Shown here piece after piece: positions 11,322-22,906 of a stretch of DNA of 64,000 nucleotides. The position numbers and the translations under genes were made by a program. Numbering within the stretch: position 1 is the first letter of the stretch; every line of letters starts with the position of its first letter. The stretch is from Gigantopelta aegis (Eukaryota > Mollusca > Gastropoda > Neomphalida > Peltospiridae): assembly GCF_016097555.1 (NCBI RefSeq), contig NC_054701.1:31602008-31666007 (forward strand), written 5' to 3'. The notes beneath the pieces were generated by a model. The model did no database searches. It was not told the origin of the DNA and saw nothing but the letters and a program-made list of their open reading frames with translations.

Positions 11322-11425
11322 ATCTTACGCTTGTGACAGAATTGATGTAATTATAGAACGACGTTCGGGCTCGCCCGTATACATAATTTATATGCGAAAA
11401 TAAATATTTGTTATAATACATTTTT
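11322..11425 (+). terminator. Last exon with poly(A) signal
   Basis: AATAAA at 11399-11404 is followed by T-rich sequence, so cleavage is expected around 11415-11430. The exon begins after a good acceptor (tcttttgcag) and is wholly non-coding. Confidence 0.7.
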
Positions 11426-11582
11426 ATGTTTTATTTACAATAATAGAATACTTCGTTGTCTCGCGTGTTGCTAACTGCATGTACAAAATATTGTACAGTT
11501 TTAAAACATTAATTTTCATGTTTTCTGTTTAAAACCCACATATTATACCATAATTCATATAACAAAATACACAAAGAAAAAG

Positions 11583-11822
11583 TCAGTTTGTTTTGTTTAA
11601 CGACACCACTATATTACATTTATTTATTAATAATCAGCTACTGGATGTCAAACATTTGGTAATTTTTACATATATAGTCTTAAAGAGGAAATCTGCTACA
11701 TATTTTTCAGTAGTAGCGAGGGATTTTACATATACACCATTTCAGACAGGATAGCACATACCACGGTCTTTGATATACCAGTTGTGGTGCACTGGCTGAA
11801 ACGAGAAATAGCCCAACGTATA
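11583..11822 (-). mobile_element. SINE, type B tail, head degraded
   Basis: On the plus strand it starts 'tttgttttgtttaacgacac' (the reverse of the SINE 3' end) and passes through the body motif 'ggatagcacataccacggtc' to 'gaaacgagaaatagccc'. The tRNA promoter part is missing. Confidence 0.8.
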
Positions 11823-12053
11823 TCACGAAGAAAATGCATTGCTGTTAAATGTGCCTTTATATGAAATTGCGTTTTGGATAACTGGTGTGTATTTTAATCA
11901 GAAATACATCCTGGATGATCCACCAAAATTACAAACATTTACAAGTCAATGTTAACATATTAAATAGTACTGAAGGGCGGGTATGTCAGCTTGACGTACT
12001 CACGTTACAGTAGTGGGTCAAGAAAGCGTGCGAGTACACGCGTCCATTATAAC

Positions 12054-12105
12054 AAGGAATGAATGTTTAACGACACCCCAGCACATAAATACACATCGGC
12101 TATTG
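12054..12105 (-). mobile_element. LINE-A 3' end fragment
   Basis: A short piece, 'gaatgaatgtttaacgacac' through 'cacatcggctattg', matches the 3' terminus of LINE-A. Confidence 0.7.
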
Positions 12106-13252
12106 AAATTGAAGGGGGGAGGGGAGTTTGAAAATAGAGAAATCATTTAATTCAACTTTAATACCAGCAATTTGTGCTGTCTGAAAGTATTTGACGTTAA
12201 GAGTCCACTGCCACTATAATTGGTTATATGGTTTAGGCGGTAAAGTTGGACCAGGGTTAGCTCCCAAATAGTCCAGGAGCTGAATTTCAAAAGAAGCCTA
12301 TAACATGGGTATCGTAGTACCCGAGTATTTAGGTTTAAAGGGATAGACCCTAGTTTTTAAACACTACAGCATAGTTTCCACTATTAGAGCCGTTTATGGT
12401 AACTGAAATCAAACATTACTTATATTTTATTCTTCTACTAGGATCTTATAAATGTATTAAAATTTGGGAATTTAGATGCTGATGTGCACGAAGTCATAAG
12501 AGAAACAAAAGAATTTGTTGCCACTTCAGTAAAATAGAGTCTTAAAACATAGAAATGAAAGGTGGTTGAAACGAATTAGAGAAAAACATCTGACACAAAC
12601 TGTAAAAGTTACATCTACATCAACCATATCGGAAACCTTTGCCGAGAAAATGAAATGAAAACGTTTTCAAATATCTACACAGGTTTTAGTTAGGTCACAC
12701 GATGAATCGTCTATATCATTTTTATTCCAAACTATACCTTGTTCAGTGAAAACAGAATCCCCTTAAAATCACGCAACCGATTCGGTGGAGATATTCAACC
12801 AAAATGCCCTTTTTGGAAATGTGGATGTTCAACAGTACATATATTATGCACAATTTTCGGACTACATTATTACTAGGCCACCAATTTTCGAAATAAAATA
12901 TTTGTTAGTATTTGTACCACAGCTTTGTAAATACGACTTCTTAATTATTGTTCGTGATGACCAGTCATTCGTATGTATAACTAGAATTTGTATGTCATTT
13001 CACGGTGAAAATTGTTATGGTCAGTAAAATGCAAAACAAATCGAGATTTATGAAACTCATTCTACAGTCTAAATAAAACGATTACCACAATAGAGTATGC
13101 TGAAGAAAAAAACCCCAACAACAACAAACAAACCCTACAATTTTCAACTTCTGGGGATCCTATTGGTAACCATCTTGGATTTATTTAGTAACACAATAAT
13201 ATCACGACTAACACGGGTAATTCAAAACGAATTCCATAACTCTTAAGACAGT
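12106..13252. other. Intergenic sequence without recognised genes
   Basis: No supported gene. 'taaagggatagaccctag' near 12340 looks like the start of another dispersed repeat, but I cannot find its other end. The open frame at 12785-13027 has no ATG and no recognisable domain. Confidence 0.4.
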
Positions 13253-13440
13253 GGAATGAATGAATGAATGTTTAACGACACCCCACCACGAACAATACAT
13301 CGGCTATTGGGTGTCAAACAATGGTAAATGCAACAATAATGTGATGAACCACATCAATATAAAAATTCAATATTAAAATAAAAACACAGTGTAAAGAACT
13401 GTGCAAAAATATAAATATCACAGATATAATGTAGAATAAA
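13253..13440 (-). mobile_element. Truncated LINE-A-derived element (3' part)
   Basis: It has the (GAAT)n tail, the 'cacatcaatataaaaattca' region and the 'gtaaagaactgtgcaaaaat' region, but lacks the LINE-A 5' module found in complete short elements. Confidence 0.75.
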
Positions 13441-13666
13441 AGTCAGTAGCACGTAAAAATTGTAAAATAAATTCTGGATGAAATCACATTTCTCTGACAA
13501 AAAATATCTTTTCTAGTTTCTTCCAGATGCTTACACTCCACCAGAATTATAATTATTACGAGATGCGCCCGTTATATATAATAGCCGTCACATTTAACCG
13601 TTTTATTAATTAACTATACGATTATACTTGTTGATATTAAGCAATAACGTGCATTATATATATATA

Positions 13667-15264
13667 CTACTCAAAAGAATTTAAGGGTCAACAATTTATA
13701 ACCAAATAAGTTTCAGAGTGTATTAGATTGATGATGTAAACTACACAAAAACATTAATTTATTGTTCCATATTTACAAAAAAACACAAATAAATGTCACT
13801 GTATAGAAGAAAGTCACATGACATGCTGTCAAAGTTGAAGGTTGTCAAACATGGATTTTACACATTAGAACATTCGTTTAATAGTGTGTGAATCCACCCC
13901 TGGCGCGAATACACTCTACACATCGTTGCCTCATGCTGTTGATCAGACGTCTGAAGAACTCTTGGGGAATGGCCTGCCACTCTGCCATAAGAAGTTGACC
14001 CAGATCATGAAGGTTGGCCGGAGGGGCATGGTTATCCGGACTCTCCTGCCTAATTCGTCCCAGGCGTCTCTATTGGGGCCAAGTCAAGCGAATATGCTGG
14101 CCAATCCATCCTGGCGATACCTTGTTGTCTGAGAAAGTCCGTTACCACCCTGGCGCGGTGGGGTCTGGCATTGTCATCCTGCAGAACTGCCCCGCCGCCA
14201 ATCTGCTGAAGGCCTGGGAGAACCAACGGCCGGATAATCTCATTCAGATAGCGGATTCCATTCAGATTGCCATCCACCACATAGAGGGGGGTCCTGTGGT
14301 GGATAGAGATGCCGCCCCACACCATGACGCTGCCACTACCGAATCGGTGACGTTGTCTAACGTTAACGTCAGCGAAGCGCTCCCCAGGACGTCTGTAGAC
14401 ACGAACCAGACCGTCGTTGAACTGGAGACTAAACCTGGACTCATCAGTGAACACCACTCGACCCCACTGAACACGTTGCCACCGCAGATGAAGCGTGCAC
14501 CAGTGACGTCTGGCCGTTCTGTGACGTAGTAGGAGTGGTGGTCGAACAGCCTGCGACGGCAGCGTAGATTATTGGCTCTCAGACGATTGCGTATGGTTTG
14601 ATCAGACATTCGAGTTCCAGTCGCAGTCCGCAGATTGTCACGTAATCGGCGTGCAGTGGTTGTGCGTTGACGTAGAGCCATATTGGTGATGTAGCGGTCC
14701 TCTCTATTTGTAGTGCTTCGGGGTCTTCCCGAACGTGGACGATTTCGAACAGAATTCGTTGCTTGGTACCGTTGCCAGAGTCAGCCAAGGACACTCTGAC
14801 TGACACCAAGTCTCAGAGTAACATTTCTTTGCGTATTGCCATCCTGAAGCCAAGCAATAGCCCTTCCTCGATCTTCGATAGTCAGTTGAAGTCGTACCAT
14901 TGTCGAATTTGGAGTGTGCACCGTACACGAACGCAAGCTCCAATTATACGGAAATTCAGCATTGGGAACATGGAATACACGTGCAAAGCATGCAAATGAA
15001 GCGCTTTGTGACAAAGCATGTTATGGGCACTTAGCAGACCTTTCGCTTTCGCCCTAATTTACGTGCAAATGTAAGCATGTTTTCTCCATTAGAACTAGTC
15101 GACAGTGTCAATGACAGTGGATTTTAATTCATTTATGGGTTGCTTAGACCCACTTTCGTCAAAATGGAACAATACCATGCGTGACATTATGGTCTAGCTA
15201 ATATAATTGACATTCAGAAAATAATGTCGAAAATATCGTCTGACCCTTAAATTCTTTTGAGTAG
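13667..15264 (-). mobile_element. Tc1/mariner element, copy 1 (decayed)
   Basis: Inverted ends (ctactcaaaagaatttaagg at the left, its complement at the right) bound 1598 bp, and TA lies on both sides. It is three bases shorter than copy 2 at 37583, matching three single-base losses in its coding region. The two copies are otherwise closely similar throughout. Confidence 0.95.
13878..14900 (-). pseudogene. Tc1-like DD34E transposase, broken
   Basis: The ATG at 14900 is retained (start MVRLQLTIED), giving the same frame as copy 2. A nonsense TGA follows the helix-turn-helix segment SQSVLG, where copy 2 has a sense codon. Single-base losses relative to copy 2 lie near 14550, 14060 and 14040. 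The first catalytic segment (TDESRFS) and the second (DNARPH) can still be read in separate pieces. It cannot encode a full transposase. Confidence 0.9.
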
Positions 15265-15280
15265 TATATATATCGTTGAA

Positions 15281-15955
15281 TATGAATACCAGGCCAAATG
15301 CCTTAATTGTCTCTTCCTTTAACCTTTTGACACTCTTCAGCTCGCCAGCCAAACCATGGTTTGCCTTCTCAACGGCAAAAGATGATAATGTTTGCAAGGT
15401 TCCGTCGTTTGAAGATTCTATAACTAGGAACCGTGGCCAAATATCCAAAGAGAATATTAGTAGACAACGTTTGAGATTTTATAATATCCATATTGGTGTG
15501 TTAATTCTTCGACCAAACCCCAACTGGGTGCTGGGTATAACAGGCAGACATCCATGCCAGGGATACATGGTTGTTATACTTGGGCAATAAACACAAAATA
15601 ATTCACTCAACTGATCCTAGCCACCGCCCCAAGAGCAGTGTTACATAAACAATGTTTGTCCTCGACAAAGTTAACAAAACAAAGGTTGTTTGCTCTAGAG
15701 CTTGGCGTTACCAGCCGGTTGATCAGTTCGGGCCTCCCTGACTACCCGTCTGGCTGAACTCCAGGCCAAAGTGGTGTGTTGCCCGGAAACATACCGGTAG
15801 ATAGACCCCCACTGAACCAACAGGACCCCAGCATTACGGGATGCACCTCACGGCCAACAATGTGCCCCAAAAGGGGAGTTGTACTGTATTAGCCATGTTC
15901 ATAGAGAATGTTTCACCCTTGCACCACGGTGAGGTTACAGTACTTACAGGGGAAA
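15281..15955 (-). mobile_element. LINE-A 5' fragment (5' UTR and start of ORF1)
   Basis: The minus strand begins at about 15955 with the LINE-A 5' end (CCCCTGTAAG, then 'ctgtaacctcaccgtggtgc'), runs through the 5' UTR and enters ORF1, where WPRFLVIESSNDG and GLAGELKSVKR match the other copies. It stops beside the right end of Tc1 copy 1. The sequence is more diverged than the two long copies. A 5' fragment without a 3' end implies later deletion. Confidence 0.75.
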
Positions 15956-16081
15956 AAACATTGGAAAACTCCTTACAAAATATTATTGGTTTAATGGTAG
16001 AGAAAATGTTGAGACATGAATAAAACAATGTCATATTTGCGGTGCGAACAAACCTCCACCAAAATATCTGAGAGCATCCCT

Positions 16082-16687
16082 AGAAAACATGCAAGTTGGA
16101 ACCCCACTTGATAGATTATGCACAGTTCGTAGGACCACTTCCTAAAACGCCCAAAGGAAACGAATACATTCTAGTTGTCACCGACAATTTCACTAAATGA
16201 GTCAAGATTTTCGCTTTAGGTTGTATGGTACCAAAGAAGAGAGTTCCGTGTCAAAGTTTTAGGTGCACCGTCAAATATTTACGGAGTTAAAATAGCTGTG
16301 GGTGTGACTGGTAGTAAGGTGTCACAATGATTATCTGTGCAAATAGTATTATCCATTGACAATAATGCAGTATATACCAGAGGTTAAAACTAATACGGGG
16401 TACCCCAAAAATGGAACTGCAATTTTCAGCAAAAATTACGGTTGTTAATAAAAACATTAATTAAACCTCTTAAATGGATCTACACCACAGGAGAGTACAA
16501 GTATGACGCCCAGTTTACTCATGCTAGGAAGAGAAGTCCGATTCTCAACAGAATTTGTATTCAGAAGCAAAACAACAGTTAGTAACGAAGAAGTATCATC
16601 ATATGGTAAATATGTAGATCAACTGAAATGCAGAATGCACCAGGTACATGATGAAGTCAGCAGCTATCAAACAAAAAGAATGTTATG
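16082..16687 (+). pseudogene. Ty3/Gypsy integrase remnant 1
   Basis: The region near 16110-16230 encodes an integrase-core start (FVGPLPKTPKGNEYILVVTD), interrupted by a stop after DNFTK. A later piece at 16500-16687 (LMLGREVRFSTEF) matches the segment after the integrase core. The stretch between is degraded. No LTR was seen. It is a different copy from the Gypsy sequence at 17981, because integrase lies downstream of reverse transcriptase in this superfamily. Confidence 0.7.
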
Positions 16688-16689
16688 AC

Positions 16690-17150
16690 ATTAAAGGGGC
16701 ATTCCTGAGTTTGCTACATTGTAAGATTGTTCTGACTAATAAAATATTTCTACGATTAAACTTACATATTAAATATATTTTCTTGTTTAGACTATCATTG
16801 TCTGTATATTTAATGTGTTTCTGATCATCTTAATATTTGTAAGAAGCCCAAACTGGATATTTTCTTTTGTCTTAGGAAATAAAATGACATTTAACCTAGT
16901 ACAAATATTAGAACGATCAGAAACACGTTTAATATACAGCCACTAATATTTTATGTAGAAAAATATATGTGATATGTAATTACGATCCCTTGGGACATTC
17001 CTGAGTTTTCTGCACTTTTTAAAGATGATATCGACTAACAGACTTTTTAACGATCGTAATTACATATCACATATATTTTTCTATATACAATATTAGTGGC
17101 TGTATATTAAACGTGTTTCTGATCGTTCTAATATTTGTACTAGGTTAAAT
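16690..17150. mobile_element. Rearranged TTAA MITE remnants
   Basis: The left part starts 'aaaggggcattcctgagttt', as do the other MITE copies, and runs into the shared interior. Near 16990 a second end, 'gggacattcctgagttttct', opens a copy in opposite orientation. This looks like two MITEs joined after partial deletion. Confidence 0.65.
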
Positions 17151-17263
17151 TATGCCTGTTCTTATATTTTACTTATTTACTTAGTCTTAAATCTGTTTAA
17201 ACCTTCCTTTTCTTACTTCACTAACTCTTAATGGATCTAGTTCTAAGAGGTTTACACTGGGAG

Positions 17264-17342
17264 AATGAATGAATGAATGCACCCCAGCACAAAAATACAT
17301 ATCGGCTATTGGGTGTTACAAATGGTAAGTATATGGAACTAT

Positions 17343-17416
<74 letters not shown>

Positions 17417-17980
17417 GTAAAACCAGAGTGTGGGGGGAAAGTATAATATAATACATAAAATCAAGGTAAGTATATTTTAAAACATTGTATAGAAGTCAAA
17501 GTGTTTTAAAAAATTTCCAAAACATTTCTGTTGCCAAATATATCATTTCTCGTCGGCTTGAGATGATCACACTCTACCAAAATGTGGCGCACAGTCAGTG
17601 TACACTGACAGTATTCACACTGAGGAGGAGGGTTCTTCTTTAAAATAAATGAATGCGTCAAATATGTATGGCCGATGCGGGCACGGCATAAGACTAGTTC
17701 ATCCTTCTTGCATCGCCTGTAGGATGACTGCCACTCTCCTAGGACTGCCTTGACAGATCGAAGCTTATTCGTAACCGCACCGTCCCAATCATCATGCCAA
17801 GTCGAAAAGATATATTGGTTAATATGAAATTTAAAATCATTGTAGGGGACACGGGGCAAGTTCAAAGCAGATTTGGCAGCAACATCTGCCTTTTTGTTAA
17901 TGCCAACATGGCTGGGTACCCAACAAAATATAACATCTTTATTGGCAATTGATAAAAAGACACACTTTCGTATCACCACT
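17264..17980 (-). mobile_element. 5'-truncated LINE-A, 3' end with ORF2 C-terminus
   Basis: The minus strand carries the last part of ORF2: an RNase H end (CWVPSHVG, ADVAAKSALNLPRV) and a C-terminal zinc-knuckle-like CEYCQCTLTVRHILVECDH. The frame is open from 17979 to 17506, then the 3' UTR and the GAAT tail follow. The truncation point abuts Gypsy reverse transcriptase, so it probably inserted there. A 73-bp AT run (17339-17411) sits in the 3' UTR. Confidence 0.85.
17339..17411. repeat. (AT)n microsatellite
   Basis: Pure AT dinucleotides in the LINE-A 3' UTR, where the other copies have a short AT-rich segment. Confidence 0.9.
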
Positions 17981-18587
17981 GGTGGAAATAGCTTTAGTTC
18001 AGCGTTAGATAACCTTAGGTTGGTCCTAAGTAAATTGAGAGGTGCGAACTTACGGCTAAAAACGTCCGAGTGTGCATTGTTTCAAAAAGAGGTGTCTTAT
18101 TTAGGTCATGTGGTGTCAGCTGATGGGGTAAAGTGCGACCCGGATAAAGTTGCCGCAGTTAAGGAATGGCCGCGCCCACAGAATGCTTCGGAAGTCCGGA
18201 GTTTCTTGGATTTAGCCTCTTATTATCGGCGCTTTATTCCCGATTTTGCTACTATTGCCTTTCCATTTACTTCCTTGACTCGTAAGAAAATCAAGTTTGT
18301 GTGGACAGATGGGTGTGAGAAAGCCTTCGAGACGCTGAAGGAGCTACTCACGGGGTCCCCAGTCCTGGCCTACCACGAGAAGGATGCTAGTTTATATGGG
18401 ATAGGAGCCGTATTTTCGCAAGTGAAAGATGGAAAAGAATATGTAATGGGACACGTTAGTAAAACGTTATATACCTATCGAGAATTATTGGCAGTTGTCA
18501 CGTTTGTAAAGCATTTCAGATATTATCTTTGTGGGAGACCATTCCTGCTTAGGACAGACCATTTTTCGCTTAAATGGATTAGACATT

Positions 18588-18978
18588 TTAAAGGGACATT
18601 CCTGAGTTTGCTGCATTGTAAGATGTTTCCGACTAATGAAATATTTCTACGATTAAACTTGCATATTAAATATATTTTCTTGTTTAGAATATCAGTGTCG
18701 GTATATTCAATGTGTTTCTGGTCGTCATAATATTTGTAAGAAGCCCAAACTGGATTTTGTCTTCAAATAATTTCGTATGTACGAAAAAACTATATTTTAG
18801 GAAATAAGATGAAATTTAACCTAGTACAAATATTAGTACGATCAGAAACACGTTTAATATACAGACACTAATATTTAATGCAGAAAAATATATTTGATAT
18901 GTAATTACAATCGTTAAAAAGTCTCTGTTAGTCGATAACATCTCAAAAAGTGCAACAAACTCAGGAATGTCCCTTTAA
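18588..18978. mobile_element. TTAA MITE inserted in Gypsy RNase H
   Basis: Ends AGGGACATTCCTGAGTTTGC and its near-complement are flanked by TTAA at 18588-18591 and 18975-18978. Removing one TTAA and the 383-bp interior lets the Gypsy frame continue. TTAA duplication suggests mobilisation by a piggyBac-type transposase, though none is in the window. Confidence 0.9.
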
Positions 18979-19042
18979 GGAGCCCGAGGGTATGGTGGCC
19001 AGATGGCTTACTGTGTTAGATTTTAAAATCCAGCATCAGTTG

Positions 19043-19592
19043 CAATCCGATTAAAATTAGCTTTGCTGGTCTCACCAGTAGATATAACAGCATTGTGTGG
19101 ACTCCCATGTATAGGTGACATTTCATCTACAAATAACAATTTAAATATCGACCAATTACACTTCGCCTTTTATAACGTCATTCGGGAGCATACAAATTCT
19201 AAAAATATCTGTCAAGACCATTTATGCAACAGGCGAACTTGTTGGTCTATTTCAACATTGAAAAAACAGGGGGAAAAGTGCAGTAATAACCTCTGGATTG
19301 TATACTAGTATAAACAGATTTTATGGCTATACCATCACGTTTTTTTTTTCTTTTCTCTCGTCTTAAAACGAATTTTATATAAAATTTTATATTGAAATTA
19401 GGTTCCGGCATACTTCGTAATTCACCCGAATCATTTCGTATACCCTCGGCATAAACCCGAATGTTTTCAAATCACTGGCATGATTTTGCAAGTAAGGTTT
19501 TGATTGGTCGAATGAAAGGTCAACTGGACATGAGCTCCAACGGGCTGCTGTTAGATCCACATGCAATAGTGGAGCTAATTTTAATTAGATTG
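19043..19592. mobile_element. MITE with CAATC termini and 9-bp TSD, copy 1
   Basis: It begins CAATCCGATTAAAATTAGCT and ends with the inverse form taattttaattagattg. Flanks are catcagttg (19034-19042) and tgtcagttg (19593-19601), a 9-bp duplication with two changes. A related copy lies at 59625. A 9-bp duplication fits Mutator-like elements. Confidence 0.7.
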
Positions 19593-21180
19593 TGTCAGTT
19601 GGATAGTTGTTTTGATTGTACATGGAAATATGGGGAGACTGTAGGTGCTATTAGGAATAAACAAAGGTCTAGCCATTCAAAAACCAATTCAGGAGTCGGA
19701 AGCTGATTCTCGTATCGATAATCTAGCGGAAGCCCTGAGTCTAACTGAGTGGAGGGGTGGACGATAAATGAGATTAGTCACATGCAGTCGGAAGATCCGT
19801 GTATTGGGGGTTATTCTTAGATTAAAATCAGAATCAGATAAACCTTACAGGTCCGATATAGCTCAGATGTCAAAACATTGTGGAGCATGTGGGAGGAACT
19901 TGACATTCGAGACAATACGCTGTATAAGCGGGTCGAAGCAGTACCTCCTACATTTCAACTACTTTGTCCTAAACGTATAAGAACAGAAATAATGAAACAG
20001 TTTGTTGCATAACGAACGCTGTTCAGGACAAAACTCTATAAGATAAAACAGAGGTTTTATTGGCCTGGTCTGTCAGAAGATGTTAGTTAGTGGTGTAAAG
20101 GGTGTAGTGTTTGTCCCCGAAAGAAAGCTGGTCCTGGGCTAGGGAAAGCACCATTGCATCAAGAAGAGGTTGGGTCACCCCTGGAAAAGATACCTATTGA
20201 CATACTTGGATCACTCCCTCAAACGTATAATGATAACGAGTACATTATTGTTGTGGGTGATTATTTTTCTAAATGGAAAGAGGCATACGCAGTGCCCGAT
20301 CATACTGTTTAAACAGTGGCCGATAAACTTGTAACCTAATTTATTTGTAGATTTGGGAGTCCATTGCAAATTCACACTGATCAGAGGCAAGAATTTGAAA
20401 GTAATGTGTTTAAACACATTTGTTCATAGTTGGGGATTTCCAAAACCAGGACCACCCTTACTGATGGGATGGTTGAGCGGTTTAACCGCACTGTACAACA
20501 TATGTTGTCTATGTATGTAGATGAACACCGCAGGGATTGGGATGAACATCTACCTTATGTGATGATGGCATATAGGGCCTCGACTCACGAGAGCACTAAT
20601 GTTCACCAAATAAACTAATGCTTGGTAGAGAAATCTTCCTTCCTATTGCTTGTTTAGTGGGGAAACCCCCTAAAGAACCAGACCCGCCCTGCCACATGAA
20701 CATTTGGAATGGGTTCGTATCAAAAAGTGCTCTACGCCAAAAACGACATTATAACTTAAAGCTAAAGGAAAGGTCCTATAAAGTGGGAGAATGGGTGTGG
20801 TATTGGTATCCCCCAGACGCTAAGCGTTGTACATGTTCTGATCTCCCATTAAACTGGTTGGAGACAGATGTGATCGATGGGGGACCGGAAGAACTAGCCG
20901 AAGGGACAAACATGGGGGAGGAAGTCGATGTAGACATGGGCGCGGAGTGTTGGTGTAGACATGAGGGAGGAACCTGGACGGGACTTCGACACTGATTACA
21001 GTGAAGGAAATACCCGAGACGTGCAGACTCCCTCACCTGACGTTATTAGGCGTAGTAAGCGCGTTATTACCCCCACATACCGTTAGGTTTTCTTCCTAGT
21101 TTTAAACAGGGGATGTATCTCCAATTAAATAAAGTAATTAGATAAAATATTAAATTTTTTTTTTTTTGGTTATTACAGGA

Positions 21181-22328
21181 ATGGATATTCTGGACGTGCT
21201 TGTTGCACAGGAAGACCTCAACCTGCTGTTCGGAATGAATGAATGAATGAATGAATGAATATTTAACGACACCCCAGCACGAAAAATACATCGGCTATTG
21301 GGTGTCAAACTATGGTAATGCAAATAAATAAAGTGATGATCAACATCAATATAAAAATTCAAGGTTTAAACAAAAACAGTGTAAAGAACTGTGCAAAAAT
21401 ACAAATACAAATATCACAGAATTTTACGGACACCGAATTTTACTCTAAACTTCAGTTTGTGCTGTATTGGCCATTCTCAAAGAGAATGTTACACCCCTGC
21501 ACCACGGTGAGGTTACAGCACGCGCAGGGGAATTGAACTGCTGTTCGGAGACCCGGAGCCGGACGGCGACGGGTCGTCCGTAAAACAGCCTGCTGAATGG
21601 GTCACCGGAGGCACCGCATGCCCAGTGGACCGATATACTTCCAGGGCCCTTTTCTTCAAGAAGAAGAAGTACATCGTCCACTGGGCCGAAGTCCATGTCA
21701 GGATATGCGTATATTTCCCGTGCCATCTTTGTCGTACTAGCCATAAGAGGTTGTCGGATGCCACACGGCATCTTCGCCGTGTCCATCAGCTGCAGGGGAG
21801 GGATTTCAACGAACCTTTGGACCGGGTCATGAAGGCTAAAGTTACGAGGCCAAACGAGCTACGTGGACCCGGCTCCATTCTCATATCCAGGTTTGGGAAC
21901 TCTTGCAGCGGATGGACCTTCGACAGCATCGGCAACGACAACTGCGACAGCATCAGCAACGACAACCGCAGCATCGCCCCTCTTTCCTGGATGTGCTACA
22001 GCAGTGTGGAATCCCAACCACCAAGGACGCAGCCTCCCAGACACCACCGGTGGAGGTCAGTGAACAGGGAGTCCAGGCAAACCTGCCAGTTTCAGCAGGC
22101 ACCTTGCCAGCATTCTCTGTTAACACACTGCCGAAGATCTGAAAAAAACTTCTGGGGCAGGTTATCCAGGGGAGAGAGAGGGTCCGCCAGTTGGAACGGG
22201 AGAAGACAGTTAAAGGAAAACTGGCTCACTTTACATGTCCATTCCCAGAGGGTGTGGTGGTAAGTTCCAGAGACCAGAGACGGTCTAGTTGTCTCTCACT
22301 GGACAAAAAAGATCACTGTGTTGTGCTG
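21181..22328 (+). pseudogene. C2H2 zinc-finger protein gene, broken
   Basis: An acceptor (ttattacag) precedes the ATG at 21181 (MDILDVLVAQEDLN). A short LINE-derived element interrupts the frame at 21234-21534. The frame then continues to a C2H2 finger (CHLCRTSHKRLSDATRHLRR followed by VH, spacing C-x2-C-x12-H-x4-H) at about 21722-21784. After NELRGPG the likely frame shifts: the +1 frame gives a Gln/Arg-rich stretch, then FLDVLQQCGIPTT, a TGA at 22139-22141 and a charged helix (VRQLEREKTVKGK), ending at the TGA near 22326. The protein family was not recognised. At least one insertion, one shift and one stop make it non-functional as read. Confidence 0.5.
21234..21534 (-). mobile_element. LINE-A-derived short element in a coding exon
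   Basis: The 3' (GAAT)n tail is on the left and the 5' module ('cacgcgcagggg') on the right. The flanks repeat aac(c)tgctgttcgg at 21219-21233 and 21535-21547, so the element duplicated part of the host coding exon on insertion. Confidence 0.88.
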
Positions 22329-22485
22329 TTTGAACAGTGATTAAAGAAAATTATTTTTACATATGTATAAATGTCATTAATTATTACAGGTGATTGTTAT
22401 ATAAACATTCTTCGGATATTTCGTCATTGATGAAAGTGTTCACCATCTTGTGTTCTTGGTTTCAGTGCACCTTTAATCTCTGTTA

Positions 22486-22642
22486 ATTCCAAATGGATGT
22501 GCTTTAACGTGATATTAATTCCAAATGGATGTGCTTTAACGTGATATTAATTCCAAATGGGTGTGCTTTAACGTGATGTTAATTCCAAGTGGATGCGTCT
22601 TAATGTGATATTAATTCTAACTGGATATATTTTAATATTAGA
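22486..22642. repeat. 32-bp tandem repeat, five copies
   Basis: The unit reads 'attaattccaaatggatgtg' then 'ctttaacgtgat'. The last two copies are more diverged. Confidence 0.9.
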
Positions 22643-22708
22643 ATAATAAATCTGGAATTTTGGATATTCCTCACTGACTTTAGTACCAACTGGGCCATCG
22701 GATTTCAA

Positions 22709-22724
22709 GGTAACGATCGTTACC
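22709..22724. other. 16-bp perfect palindrome
   Basis: GGTAACGATCGTTACC is its own complement. It is isolated, with no partner element recognised. Confidence 0.5.
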
Positions 22725-22805
22725 GGTAGCGTGTCGGCAAAACCACGGAACCGAAATTTCGTTTCCCATGATTATTATGTCGATTAAAATATTTATCTAT
22801 ATAAC

Positions 22806-22851
<46 letters not shown>

Positions 22852-22874
22852 ATATATACCCGCGTTGGCTCGTC

Positions 22875-22903
<29 letters not shown>
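22806..22903. repeat. (AT)n microsatellite, interrupted
   Basis: Two AT runs are separated by 'cccgcgttggctcgtct'. Confidence 0.9.

Positions 22904-22906
<3 letters not shown>

Larger units (their letters stand above)
17981..21110 (+). pseudogene. Ty3/Gypsy pol remnant 2, split by two MITEs
   Basis: The first 600 bp encode the end of reverse transcriptase and RNase H: LRGANLRLKTSECALFQ, SYLGHVVSADGV, YYRRFIPDFA, then the RNase H region ending near LLRTDHFSLKWI. A TTAA MITE (18592-18974) and a second MITE (19043-19592) interrupt it. After that come an integrase zinc-binding region (WCKGCSVCP), the catalytic core (ILGSLPQTYNDNEYIIVVGD and MVERFNRTVQHML) and the downstream MLGREIFLP segment, with several stops and shifts. 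'aaacaggggatgtatctcc' near 21106 may be a polypurine tract and LTR start; no LTR pair was found. Confidence 0.85.

Noticed and set aside
12785..13027. Open frame of 80 codons
   Set aside because: No ATG start, AT-rich composition and no recognisable domain.
14014..14529. Long plus-strand frames across Tc1 copy 1, and the same at 38040-38450
   Set aside because: They are antisense shadows of the transposase, repeated in the same place in both copies.
21100..21180. LTR of the Gypsy element
   Set aside because: A possible polypurine tract is seen, but no second LTR copy or primer-binding site could be matched.
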